NCBI RefSeq assembly: GCF_018873765.1
Contig: NC_057924.1
Span: forward strand, 9,635,001 to 9,699,000
Direction of reading: 5' to 3'
Source of the DNA: Telopea speciosissima
Lineage: Eukaryota > Streptophyta > Magnoliopsida > Proteales > Proteaceae
DNA length: 64,000 bases
This document shows, one piece after another, positions 46,821 to 57,785 of the stretch. A model generated the notes under the pieces. That model did no database searches and was not told where the DNA came from. It saw only the letters and a program-made list of their open reading frames with translations. Positions within the stretch are counted from its first letter, which is position 1, and every line of letters starts with the position of its first letter. Position numbers and translations under genes: made by a program.

Positions 46821-47100
46821 CCATCGCCCCCACCCAGGCCTGCAACACACCACCCACTCCACCCCCTGCTTCCCCACCCTCTCTGGCAACCCGGCCCTGT
46901 CAAACCCCACCCCACACCATCTTCCCGGCATGACCACCCATACCCCTCATGTTCCATACATTGCTGCAAATCCGTTTGTTGTCCCTACATCCCCGCCCCC
47001 ACCTCTTCTATAACTTAACCCTACAATTTGAAACAGAGAGCTCCCCCTCCCCCGCTGCCCTCATCTATTCTTCCTCCTCACACCCCCCATGTCCGACACC

Positions 47101-47276
47101 AAGTCGTTATCGTCTACGGGTCCCTGACCGGTGCGGTCCCTAGTTCCTCTCACAAGAGGGGGTGGGACCACCCAGAGCACCTGACCGAACAGTCTGCCCA
47201 GGTGGGGTCCACCCTCCTCTTGTGAGAGGAACTAGGGAACTGCACCGGTCAGGGAACCGTACAGGAAAAAAATTAG
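47101..47276. mobile_element. Mutator-like MITE with empty site in sister unit
   Basis: 176-bp hairpin (aagtcgttatcgtctacggg ... ggaaaaaaattag; inner arms ggtccctagttcctctcac / gtgagaggaactaggg) flanked by exact tccgacacc (47092-47100 and 47277-47285). Unit D has the uninterrupted site tccgacacc at 55188-55196. Relative of the elements at 3456 and 21176. Confidence 0.9.
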
Positions 47277-48084
47277 TCCGACACCCCCTACCTATCCCTC
47301 TCTCTCCTATTGCTCAATCGCACAAACCCACCCACCTCCTGCTGCCCTATTCCCCCGACACCTGAACAACCTCCAGCCCTTTGTCCCAACACATTGTCTC
47401 CTTCACTCTTCTTCGATTCGAAGCAAAACACACTGTCATCCCACCCATACTTCCCTATTCTCCCCTCTTCTCCCACCACCCCGACGATAATGCAATAGTC
47501 CCTCCCCACCTCCTCAAGCTTTCACTCTCCACCATAATGGCATTACATTGTCTCCCTTTCTTAATAAGTGTAGTGCTCGAATTTATTCTGTAAAAGGCCT
47601 TCCAAACGTTGTTCCTAGTCTTTTTGTATTTCAAAATTGATCCTAAAATAGGTTTACCAAATGTCTTTTCTCATTCAATCAGAGCAGAATCAAGAAATAT
47701 TAATTTTGTCTAAGATTGGAATGTGTTGCGGCAATACCTGATCCGAACTCTCCTGTGGCTGAGCTAACCTACACAGAAGAACAAAGCTTAGCGGAGTGCC
47801 AGTCTGAACCGACGGAGTCACTCCAATGCTTAAGTTAGACCTCTTGCAACAAATAACTCTCAAGGTAGAGAAAGTAGAAAATAAATTGGCCCCTTTACCT
47901 GGGCTTGGAGTTGCTGTTTATAGAGTTTGGATGATAGATCGGTGTAGAATCCTCATGATGGTACGTAGACCATTGTGGAGTGTCCTTGATTTGTATACGT
48001 GGCGCTCTTTAGATTAGACACCTATTGGCTTGGAGATCATGTAGAAGGTGTGATCGCTTTCTTAACCAGATAGGTTATTGGGGT

Positions 48085-48375
48085 TAGCTGAGGTCGATTC
48101 GGGTCAGCCTAGCGTCTGACAAGTGTGATGAACTAGATGATCTAAGGGTCGACTCATTTCAAACAGGGTCAGCCTAGCATCTGACAAGTATGATGAGCCA
48201 GATGAATGATCTGAGGGGTCGACTCATGTTAGACAAGGTCGGCCTGGCATCTGACAAGTATGATGAGTTAGATGGATGATTTGAGAGTCGACCTAAGTTA
48301 GACAGGGTCGGTTTAGCATTTGATAGGTATGATGAGCTAGATGGATGATCTAAAGGTCAGCTCAACTCAACTCAG
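48085..48375. repeat. Minisatellite, 4-5 units, unit C
   Basis: Successive copies of gtcagcctagcgtctgacaa / gtgtgatgaactagatgatc / ggtcgactcat at a 66-70-bp spacing, with point changes between copies. Expanded relative to units B and D. Confidence 0.75.
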
Positions 48376-48720
48376 ATCGACTTCATTCCAGATGTTTCCA
48401 CATGTCATCCTCTCATTGGTCAATAGTAATTTGGTTCATCATAATACAACCAAATGAAGCCTAGGAAGATCCTCCACCATCATCAATCTATGTGTCAAAT
48501 CTCGAATCAATCAGAGCTCCACCATGTAGCATGGGAAAACCTAAAAACAAATAAATGAATAGGGAATAAATCTGTAACCTAGAGGAAAATTTGTCAAGTT
48601 TCAGTAACTGATGGAACAGAGGGTCAATGGACATTTTGATATACACAAAACTAAACTGTGGTTTTAATGAAATCGAATACATGTTTTTTCACGTTTGCCA
48701 AAAAAAATTTGGCATGTTTC

Positions 48721-49149
48721 TTACTCTCGCCACCCTCGTCGTAGAACTCGTAGTAGGAAATCATCCTCCTGTTTTGCATCTATGTGATCATCACAGGTTT
48801 CAGAGTTTTCTTCTTCGTCCTCCTCTTCATAGTCTGTTCCTTCATAACCGCTGTAATCTCCATCACCTTCCTCGTCTTCGTCGTCGTCGTCGTCATCATC
48901 ATCATCCTCATTATCAGTCTTCTCATCAGCTTTGCTTATATCCTCGTCTTCTTCCATGTCAACTTGATTATCTTCATCGCTGCCATCGACTTCCATTTCT
49001 CCTTCTTCTTCTTCTTCTTCTTCTTCTTCTTCTTCTTCTTCATCTTCTTCTCCTTCTTCTTCCATGTTGGTGAGTGCATAGAGCTCTTTGTCTATGAAAC
49101 CTTCAGACTTGGAAACGATAAAATGGTCTTCACCGACAAAAATAGCCAT
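48721..49149 (-). CDS. Acidic low-complexity ORF, copy C
   Basis: 142 aa with the same start as copy B (MAIFVGEDHFIVSKSEGFID, KELYALTNMEE), the longest Glu run, EVDGSDEDNQVDMEEDED, a shorter Asp run, and the end FLLRVLRRGWRE. Its length differs from B and D only by whole codons, although the body is built of repeat-prone GAA/GAC triplets. Function unknown. A real gene, a pseudogene or chance maintenance of triplet repeats are all possible. Confidence 0.45.
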   Translation of the reverse strand: MAIFVGEDHFIVSKSEGFIDKELYALTNMEEEGEEDEEEEEEEEEEEEEGEMEVDGSDEDNQVDMEEDEDISKADEKTDNEDDDDDDDDDEDEEGDGDYSGYEGTDYEEEDEEENSETCDDHIDAKQEDDFLLRVLRRGWRE

Positions 49150-49645
49150 CGCAACACACAATGACTGATCACTCGCTGTCTTTGTTTTCGCTCGATCGAT
49201 GTCGATCTCACTGAAGCGTGCACTTTGGTCCCAAAAGTGTGAGACTGAATAACTATGGAATAGAATGTGATTGAGACGAGAAACAGTACAAACAATTTGC
49301 AGACCTGAATCGACAAGCTAAAATGTTTTATTGAGGAGGGAAAGTTGAAAGGCACCAAATTAGAAAATTTGGACACTCAAATAGATTATACCGATCGAGT
49401 TCACCTAGTTTGGGTAGGAAAACGAGTTCCGTTTCGGACAAGCATGGTGAGTTGTCAACTTTCAATTGGGTTCTTACAAGGAATTGAGTTAGTTAGTTAG
49501 TTACCCATTCCATTTCCTCCAGGAGTAGAGTTGAAGTGGGAATTAGGGTTTTACTAAACGGTGAATCAGCCGGATCGGTCAATTCGATACCGATTCCTCA
49601 AACCATGGTACTGGGAATGAATTAAAGTTGACAAGTATGTATAAT

Positions 49646-49921
49646 TAGGGATGTAAACGGATCGGATTCGGCTCGGATAGTGCTATATCCGTATCCGCAT
49701 TCGCATCCGATTAGCTTTCAGACGGATTTGGATAGTACTAAACAGATACGGACACGGATACGGATCGGATATTTTATCCATTTACATGTAAATATAGCTT
49801 TTCGGATAACTATAGCCTATCAGTATCCATATCCGTTTAGCTTTCAGACGGATTCGAATAGTGCTAAACAGATACGAACACAGATACGGAAACAGATTTC
49901 GGCTATTCATTTACATCCCTA
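49646..49921. mobile_element. hAT MITE, present in unit C only
   Basis: 276 bp with ends tagggatgtaaacggatcgg ... tcatttacatcccta and internal ggatacgga/tccgtatcc words. Flanks tgtataat (49638-49645) and agtataat (49922-49929) differ at one base. The matching site in unit B (about 40732-40750, tgtataatcaatcatatg) is uninterrupted. Confidence 0.78.
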
Positions 49922-50610
49922 AGTATAATCATATGTAGGGAGAAATGAACTCAGGTGAAGTGAGGGAGGATGGGTGAATGGGTCGGTTGGGTTACTTCTG
50001 ACCCGACTGGAATAACCCAGCCCAAGACTTAAACCCAGTTTAGCCCAACTAGAAGTATCAAAATTCAAAACCCAACCCTTATATATAATAATTAACCTAT
50101 TTTGGAATCTACCCTTGCCACATTACTATACCTTCCTGGATTCAATTTGATCTTACCAACAATGGCAAGGTTTTTAAACTCCTGATCAGGCATTGAATTG
50201 GTTGGGATCAGAATGAAAGAGGAGAGGAGGATAGATATCTTTAGATTCTAAATGTATAGAGATTTTTGTGTTTTTGGTGAACCAAGTGAGAGAATAACAA
50301 TCAGAATAAGAGGGATCAAGTTTCCCTCCATTCACCGAGGGGGTTCAGATGAGCACAAAGTATCAAAGGGTGTTTTGGGGAAAATACTAAAATCCTATAA
50401 AGGTTTGTGAACCCTTGAATGGTGTGGTGAACCTTTATGCCGGTTGAGGAAAACTTTTTCCTTTATTTTGTTGATTCTTAATCCAATTTTTTGAAAACAT
50501 ACACAATGGAACAATGGTTCAAAATCAGCCTGATCCATCTTGTTCAAAATAAAGAAATGGAGGAATATGGGAAATCAATAATCATTATACATTCATGTAG
50601 CTGACCCAAC

Positions 50611-50991
50611 TAGGGATGTAATGGATCGGATACCGACCGGATGTGATCAGATTCGGATATCCCTAAACAGATACGAATGCGAATCGAATTCAGACTTTCG
50701 ACTATCCGTTTACATCTCTGACTTTGTAACTCAGACCTTTCTCCCCACTCTCCCCTCCCCTTCCCCTTGGATACGATTCACTCTCAGCCCATGTTTTAGT
50801 CTCATAATTCTCATTTCCTCATTCTTTAAAATCTATTGAATCTTCAAAAACCCTCTATATCATTAGTTAGATATCTATTCATATCGGACGAATTTCTTTT
50901 TTTCAGATTTTTTGAATAAAAATTCGAATACCCCTAAACGAATATAGATGTGAATCGCATTCGGGTTTTCAAGTACCCGTTTACATCCCTA
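50611..50991. mobile_element. hAT MITE 'tagggatgta' family, unit C
   Basis: 381 bp; ends tagggatgtaatggatcgg ... tttacatcccta; flanks gacccaac and tacccaac (7 of 8). Orthologous in position to the unit A copy at 33112. Confidence 0.75.
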
Positions 50992-51073
50992 TACCCAACA
51001 GGTAGTCAGAATAAATAATTAGTATATGGTTCTGTTTTTTGGGTGGGGTGTTTGGGAGGGTTAATAAGCAAAT

Positions 51074-51243
51074 GGGAAAAAGGTCTCTATCTAGGAGTGT
51101 GGCCTACACCAGCACTCCCATGAGTCTATCTCTCTCCTCCCCATTTGAAAAGACACCTCTACCTCCTTGTTTTAAGGAGGAGAGATAGACACATGGGAGT
51201 ACTGGCGTAGGCCACACTCCCGTACAGAAAACTGCTTCCCCAA
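51074..51243. mobile_element. Hairpin MITE, unit C only
   Basis: Arms ggagtgtggcctacaccagc / gctggcg-type taggccacactcc around a C/T-rich then G/A-rich core. The unit A sequence ttaataagcaaatatttgc (about 33555-33573) is continuous where unit C is split into taagcaaat + element + aaggcaaat. Confidence 0.72.
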
Positions 51244-51712
51244 AAGGCAAATATTTGCTTTACAGCTCTCTTAGCCCTATAATCTCTTACAAATGGGCTG
51301 GAACTCAGATCAATCAGGCCCAATGGTCAAAAGTTTAATAATCTTATTATCAGATCAAAATGGATTGGGCTAGGAAGGAGCTCATTCTTCTATGGTCCAT
51401 ATTTTAAGTAAAGTTGAGGGATCTTCTGTTCAAACTGACCATTGTACACCTTCTCCTCCTCAATAGAATATTAAGGCATGAAGTGCAAGATGTCTAGATA
51501 CATGCTTTGGGCAACTTGTTTGACAAGGATGTCAATCGGTACGGTTTCGAATTTTTAAATTCAGTTTTAGTTCGGTTCAAGATATAGCATGTGGAAACTA
51601 AAATCGAATAAGAGCCTCATTAATAAAACCGAATCAACACAGTTTGATTGTGGTTCAATTTTTAATCAATTCTTTATTTGGTTTGTATTAGGGTTGGGGT
51701 TTATTTTAGGTA

Positions 51713-51975
51713 GGGATGTAAATGAATAGTCAAAATCCGTTTTCGTATCCGTGTCCGTATCTGTTTTAGCACTATCCGAATCCGTCTGAAAGCTAAACGG
51801 ATACGGATACGAATAGGCTATAGCTATCTGAAAAGCTATATTTACATGTAAATGGATAAAATATTCGATCCATATCTGTGTCCGTATCCATTTAGCACTA
51901 TCTGAATCCGTTCGAAAGCTAATCGGATGCGAATGCGGATGCAGATATGACACTATCCGAGCTGAATCCGATCCA
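51713..51975. mobile_element. Partial hAT MITE, 'ggatacgga' type
   Basis: Starts tagggatgtaaatgaatag and carries the same tccgtatcc/ggatacgga words as 49646-49921 in opposite order, ending gaatccgatccatt without the expected terminus. Unit A lacks it (ttatttcaggtgtttgggc near 34017-34035). Confidence 0.6.
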
Positions 51976-52590
51976 TTGTTGTTTGGGCAAACTTTTTACA
52001 TCTTCACCAGTAAAAAAATGACCGAATTTCCATCTACTTCGAAATAGATGGAGATCATGGAGTCGAACATGATTAACCAAATAATTGAAAATTCACATTT
52101 TGGTCCATGCCTATTTGACTAGTCAAAAAAAGGTCAAACGAAGCTCATTGGCTCTACTTAGATAGTGAGTAGAGTGCCTCACAGTTTTTGGACTTGGGTC
52201 GAATTCGTATTTCTGAGGTTTCGTAGCACTATATTTGTTTTCTTGTTGGTAGAATACCACTGTATCTGTTACAGACAGATATCTATGTGGGCAAACTAAT
52301 GTATTGGGCAACCAATCAAATGGGCTATGTTTGGTTCCACTCCCAATTCTTGATTCTTGTTCTCCAGAATCAATTTACCAGTAAAATTTTGTTTGACATA
52401 TTCTGTTCAATCTCTTTTTTTTTTTTTTTGGTTTTTCAGAAATTGGAGGTGTTTGGCCTTTGACCGACTGTTCGGTTCAATTTTACTCACATGGGTACAA
52501 CTGATGCAAATCCTCACCTAAATCCTCACCTAAAAGCAAGAATCAATGAGTATTTTAAAGATGCTATTTGTGTTTCGGATTAAAAAAAAA

Positions 52591-53727
52591 AAGTAATTTA
52601 CATATACCACCCTTGAGGTTTAATGAAAGTATAATAATATCCTTCAATTTTGGATAATTATGCATATCCCCTGAAGTTTACAAACGTTAACACACACACC
52701 TATTCCGTCAGTTGATGATTAACAATGTTAAAAATATGATGTGAACTAACAAAATTGTCCTTGCAAAGCAAAACAAAACAAGAAAAAAAAAAAAACCTGT
52801 AACTCATCTTCCCTATGAGTTGGGTTGCATGTGAGAATTCAAAGCTTCTTCTCCTCTCCCACCATTCTTCTCCACCTCCTCCTACACAACTTCCGAGCAC
52901 AACCCACATATCCACTTGTCAAAGAACTTGTCTGGTTGCATTGGTTGCAGAAAGTAGGTTGTCTTCTCACGCTTAATTAGGATATACATAGCCTGCAATG
53001 AACACAAATTTAGAGTTTACATGGAGTTGAGAATCCATTAGAAAAAAATAAAAAATAAAAAACTGGTAATAAGAATGAAAAATTATAAACATACCATTTG
53101 GAGATTTCTCTATGAGGTAGAAATGAATCTGATATACTCCAGAAGAGCTTGTTAATGATGATTTTCCCCAAATGGATTATCAAGCAACTACACATGCGAA
53201 GGAAGATGGGCAAGAAAAATGAAAACGAAGAATCAGAAGACCGGAATTACAATAAAAAACACTAATTCGAACCGAAAACCAAGAACAACAAAGAAATCTT
53301 GAAACATAAACTTGGAATGGGATCTTTTTCCCGCCCATATGCCTTATTTATGACTAGAAAGAACCTTACGGCTCCCCAACCATTCAACGCTGGGGTGGGT
53401 GGATGGGGGTTACGAAAACAGGACTGGTTGTTCTCTGATCTTGAACTCATAGACCCCGTCTTTGAATGCTTTGAGTACCTTTTATTTCTACTCAATTCGT
53501 TGACAGGCTCAAAATTTTCAGGTAAACATCACTGTACCGAGTCTCCTTCCTTTTGATAAATGCTCTTACTTCTAACTACTCTTTTTAATTCTTCAAATTC
53601 TGATGCAACTTTTCTGATTCTAGGTGTTTAGTTTAATTTCGCTGTTTCATGAACCTATCATGAGGGTACGTGGGGGATTTTCATTGATGATGAAGAACCT
53701 TTCTTCTGCAACCACCAGAATTTCTTT
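52591..53727. other. Spacer between units C and D, no gene recognised
   Basis: It opens with taatttacatataccaccc followed by ttgaggttt and 'ttaacacacacacctatt', which looks like the left end of a TIR element. I could not find the matching right end. Short ORFs on both strands show no family motif. Confidence 0.4.
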
Positions 53728-54572
53728 TTTGGATCCATTAATGTCTATTTTTTGGGGTCAGAGCAATTTTCAGTGTACAATTCACCTGAAAATCCAATCC
53801 AATCCAACATGTACTTAGTAGTTGAAATTAGATCCACGGTTGAAATGACTCAAAAATTGCCACGATCCCAAAAAAAGGACACTCATGGATTGAATTCTTC
53901 AGAGACAGCGATGGTGGAGTTGCTCTCTAGCGGGAAGTGATATGGGTCTGCAGACTTTGCAATCCTCTTTTCTCTCTCTCTCTCTCTGGGTAACTCATGG
54001 CAAAAGGTTTTGTACATGAATATATTTTTATAACCGTCTAACACTCTAACTGCAACTAATAACACGATTCTAGGAGGAGATTGAGAGAAGATTGAGAGAA
54101 GGTTGAGCAATGAGCTGGACTCGAGATTTTAGGAATGTCGTACGGGAAAAGAGGGATTAATAGAAATTGGACTCGAGATTTTAGGAGTTAGCTAGGAGAG
54201 ATTCCTATGAGGACGGTTAATTACTATGAAAAACGGTTGATTACTCAAAGTCTTCTATCCCAATTTTTTGGGAAACCGTATCAGAACCGTATTCAAAAAT
54301 CGAATTTAAACCGTAATCAAACCAAATCCAACAGGTTTGGATTCGGTTGTAGTCTCAGAACTGACTTGTTTTCATTCAGTTTCAGAACACACCATCACAG
54401 CATGGAATCGAACCGAAATCGAATTGATTGACACCCTCCTTATCAAACAACCGTCATAAATGGTTTTTTTTTTTTTTTTTCGGGTTAAGGGCATGTGGGT
54501 GTGTATGATAAGGCTCTATTGACCTCCAGGTAAGGGTATTAAACAGTCCATTTTTGGATCGGAAAAAATAAA
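53728..54572. repeat. Inverted duplicate, right copy
   Basis: Reverse-complement counterpart of 44015-44790 (landmarks: gctctctagcgggaagtg, tctctctctctctctggg, gattgacaccctcc). It lies immediately before unit D. Confidence 0.75.
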
Positions 54573-54596
54573 ACACCCCCCACGTACCCTCATGAT

Positions 54597-54808
54597 GGAA
54601 AAAATTTTGTTGCTACGCCTATTGCAGAAATGTTCCTGCTACAAGGTTAGCAGCTAAAGAAATAGAATAATTCACTTTCCCTTTGGGTTCATAAATACCC
54701 TCTTAGGTTTTTGTATTTTCTAAAATACCCTTTAAGATCCCATTTCTTTGGCTGCCAACCTTGTAGCAGGAACATTCCTGCTACTAGTGTAGCAACAAAA
54801 TGTCGGCC
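54597..54808. mobile_element. TIR MITE at the head of unit D, empty site in C
   Basis: 212 bp; inner arms attttgttgctac / gtagcaacaaaat and aatgttcctgctacaagg / ccttgtagcaggaacatt. It is flanked by exact cctcatgat (54588-54596 and 54809-54817). Unit C carries the single unbroken site at 46719-46727. Confidence 0.85.
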
Positions 54809-54841
54809 CCTCATGATACACCTTAACTCCCCGGCCCCAAT

Positions 54842-54843
<2 letters not shown>

Positions 54844-54894
<51 letters not shown>
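54844..54894. repeat. (CT)n(CA)n compound microsatellite, unit D
   Basis: The longest CT run of the three paralogous tracts, followed by about nine CA repeats. Confidence 0.9.
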
Positions 54895-55989
54895 TCCATC
54901 GCCCCCACCCTCCCCTACCTCACCCCCACCCAGCCCTGTAACACACCACCCACTCCACCCCCTGCTTCCCCACGCTCTCTAGCATGGCCTGGCCTTGTCA
55001 AACCCCACCCCACATCATCTTCCCCGCACGACCGCCCCCACCCCTCATGTTCCCTACGTTGCTGCAATCCGTTTGTTGTCCCTACATCTCCACCCCACCT
55101 CCTCTATAACTTAACCCCACAACCTGAAACAGAGAGCTCCCCTTCCCCCGCTGCCCTCATCTATTCTTCCTCCTCACACCCACCATGTCCGACACCCCCT
55201 ACCTAGCCCTCTCTCTCCTATTGTTCAATCGCACAACCCCACCCACCTCCTGCTGCCCTATTCACCTGACACCTGAACAACCCCCAGCCCTTTGTCCCAA
55301 CATATTGTCTCCTTCACCCTTCTTCGATTCGAGCCAAAACACATGTCATCCCACCCCTACTTCCCTATTCTCCCCTCCTCTTCTCCCACCACCCCGACGA
55401 TAATGCAACAGTCCTTCCCCTCCTCCTCTAGCTTTCACTCTCCACCATAATGGCATTTTCGTAGTTAATAAGTGCAGTGCTCGAATTTATTCTATGAAAG
55501 GCCTTTCAAACGTTGTTTCTAGTCTTTTTGTATTCCAAAATTGATCCTAAAATAGGTTTACCAAATGTCATTTCTCATTCAATTAGAACAGAATCAAGAA
55601 ATATCAATTTTGTCTAAAATTGGAATGTGTTGCAGCAAGATCTGATCTAAGGTCTCCTGTGGCCGAGCTGATCTGCATAGAAGAACAAAGCTTAGCAGAG
55701 TGCCGGTTTGAACCGGCGGAATCACTCCAGTGCTTAAGTTAGACCTCTTGCAACAGATAACTCTTAAGGTAGACAAAGTAGAAAATGAATTGGCCCCTTT
55801 ACCTGGGCTTGGAGTTGCTATTTATAGAGTTTAGATGATAAATCGATGTAGAATCCTCACAATGGTACGTAGACCGTTGTGGGGTGTCCTTGATTTGTAT
55901 ATGTGGTACTCTTCAAGTTAGACACCTGTTGGCTTGGAGGTCATGCGAAATGTGTGATCCCTTTCTTAACCAGATAGGTTATTGGGGTT

Positions 55990-56165
55990 AGCTCATGTCA
56001 ACTTGGGTCAGCCAAGCATCTGAGAGGTATGATGAGCTAGATGGATGATCTGAGGGGTCAACTCATGTCAGACAGGGTCGGCTAAAGTTAGAAAGGGTCG
56101 GCCTGACATCTAGCAGGTATGATGAGTTAGATGGATGATCTGAGAGTCGGCTCAGGTAAGTTCGG
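55990..56165. repeat. Minisatellite, 2-3 units, unit D
   Basis: gtcagccaagcatctgagag, gtatgatgagctagatggat and related repeats, with an internal partial copy (ggtcggctaaagttagaaag). Confidence 0.65.
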
Positions 56166-56509
56166 ATCGACCTCATTCTAGATGTTTCCACATGCCATCC
56201 TCTCACTGGTCAATAGTAATTTGGTTCATCAGAATACAACAAAACGAAACCTAAGAAGATCCTCCACCATCATCAATCTACGTATCAAATCTCGAATCTA
56301 TCAGTGCTCCACCATGTAGCATGGTAAAACCTGAAAACAAATAAATGAACAGGGAATAAATCTGTAATCTAGAGGAAAATTTGTCAAGTTTGAGTAACTG
56401 ATGGAACAGAGGGACAATGGACATCTTGATATGCACAAAACCAAACTGTGGTTCTAATGAAATCGAATACATGTTTTTCACGTTTGCCAAAAAAAATTTG
56501 GCATGTTTC

Positions 56510-56905
56510 TTACTCTCGCCACCCTCGTCGTAGAACTCGTAGTAGGAAATCATCCTCCTGTTTTGCTTCAATGTGATGATCATCACAGGTTTCAGCGTTT
56601 TCTTCTTCGTCCTCCTCCTCTTCGTAGTCTGTTCCTTCATAACCGCTGTAATCTCCATCACCTTTCTCGTCTTCGTCGTCGTCGTCGTCATCATCATCAT
56701 CCTCATTATCAGTCTTCTCATCAGCTTTGATTCTATCCTCGTCTTCTTCCATGCTAATTTCATTATCTTTATCGCTGCCATCGACTTCCATTTCTTCTTC
56801 TTCTTCTTCTTCTTCTTCGATGTTGGTGAGTGCATAGAGCTCTTTGTCTATGAAACCTTCAGACTTGGAAACGATAAAATGGTCTTCACCGACAAAAATA
56901 GCCAT
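56510..56905 (-). CDS. Acidic low-complexity ORF, copy D
   Basis: 131 aa, the shortest copy. It has the same start (MAIFVGEDHFIVSKSEGFID, KELYALTNIEE), EVDGSDKDNEISMEEDEDRI, ADEKTDNE, an Asp run, YSGYEGTDYEEEE, and the end FLLRVLRRGWRE. Differences from B and C are codon-size indels in the Glu/Asp runs plus scattered substitutions. Function unknown. Confidence 0.45.
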   Translation of the reverse strand: MAIFVGEDHFIVSKSEGFIDKELYALTNIEEEEEEEEEMEVDGSDKDNEISMEEDEDRIKADEKTDNEDDDDDDDDDEDEKGDGDYSGYEGTDYEEEEDEEENAETCDDHHIEAKQEDDFLLRVLRRGWRE

Positions 56906-57785
56906 CGCAACACACAATGACTGATCACTCGCTGTCGATCTCACTGAATTGTGCAAACTGGTCTCAAAGGTGTGAGACTAAAATAACGATGGAATAGAAT
57001 GTCATTGAAACGAAAAGCTCCAACAATTTGCAGACCTGAATGACTTGACCATCCACAAGCTAAAATGTTATTGAAGTGGGCAAGTTGAAGGAATTGAATT
57101 AGAAATAGATTGACGAGTTCGTCTAGTTTGTGTAAGAAAAGGAGTTCCGTTTCGGATTAATTGGGTTACAATGAATTAAAGTTTGATTAGGACTAGGAGT
57201 AGAGGTGAAGTGGAGTGGGTCGGTTGGGTTACTTCTAACCCGACTAGAAAGCACCCAACCCATAGAGTAATTAACCTGATCTTACCACTATGACAAGGTT
57301 TTTAAACTCGGAATCGGGCATTGAGTCGGTATCTTTGGATTCCGATTCAAATCAGTTAAAATCGGTTTGATCAGAATGAAAAAGGAGAGGAGGACAGATC
57401 TCTTTAGATTTTAGATGTATAGATATTTTTGTGTTTTTGGTTGAACGAAGTAAGAGATTGACAATTGGAAAGAGAGATTTTTCGTACAACTTTTTACGGA
57501 TCCATTGTTTGTTGTACAAAATTGACAGAAATCTGAAACAGCCTCAATTTATTCCAATGAACGTAGAAGCACCATGGTTCGTAATATCGGATTGGATCGA
57601 TCAAAATAATTGGTCGAATCGGTATTGGCCTAGCCCGATCCTAATTAATGACTGATCCTGCCCGCTATTAGTAGATCGCTGTCTAGGTCGGTCTACCCTG
57701 CCAGATCCCTCAATCCGATACACATGAATTTTTTAGGTTTTTTAACCAATTTTTTGAAAATTTCCCTTTTTTTTCATTTTTAATA

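Larger units (their letters stand above)
46712..52590. repeat. Tandem segmental unit C (most complete)
   Basis: Runs from caccctcatgat through the (CT)n(CA)n tract, C-rich block, minisatellite, acidic ORF, 'aggaggatagatatcttt' block, old MITE, 'ggctggaactcagatcaatc' block and 'ttgttggtagaataccac' block. It ends at gtttcggattaaaaaaaaaa. Separate insertions at 47101, 49646, 51074 and about 51713 are absent from one or more sister units. Confidence 0.75.

Noticed and set aside
39409..48375. CRISPR-like array from regularly spaced repeats
   Set aside because: The 66-70-bp units are diverged minisatellite copies without unique spacers, and the DNA is a plant nuclear genome.
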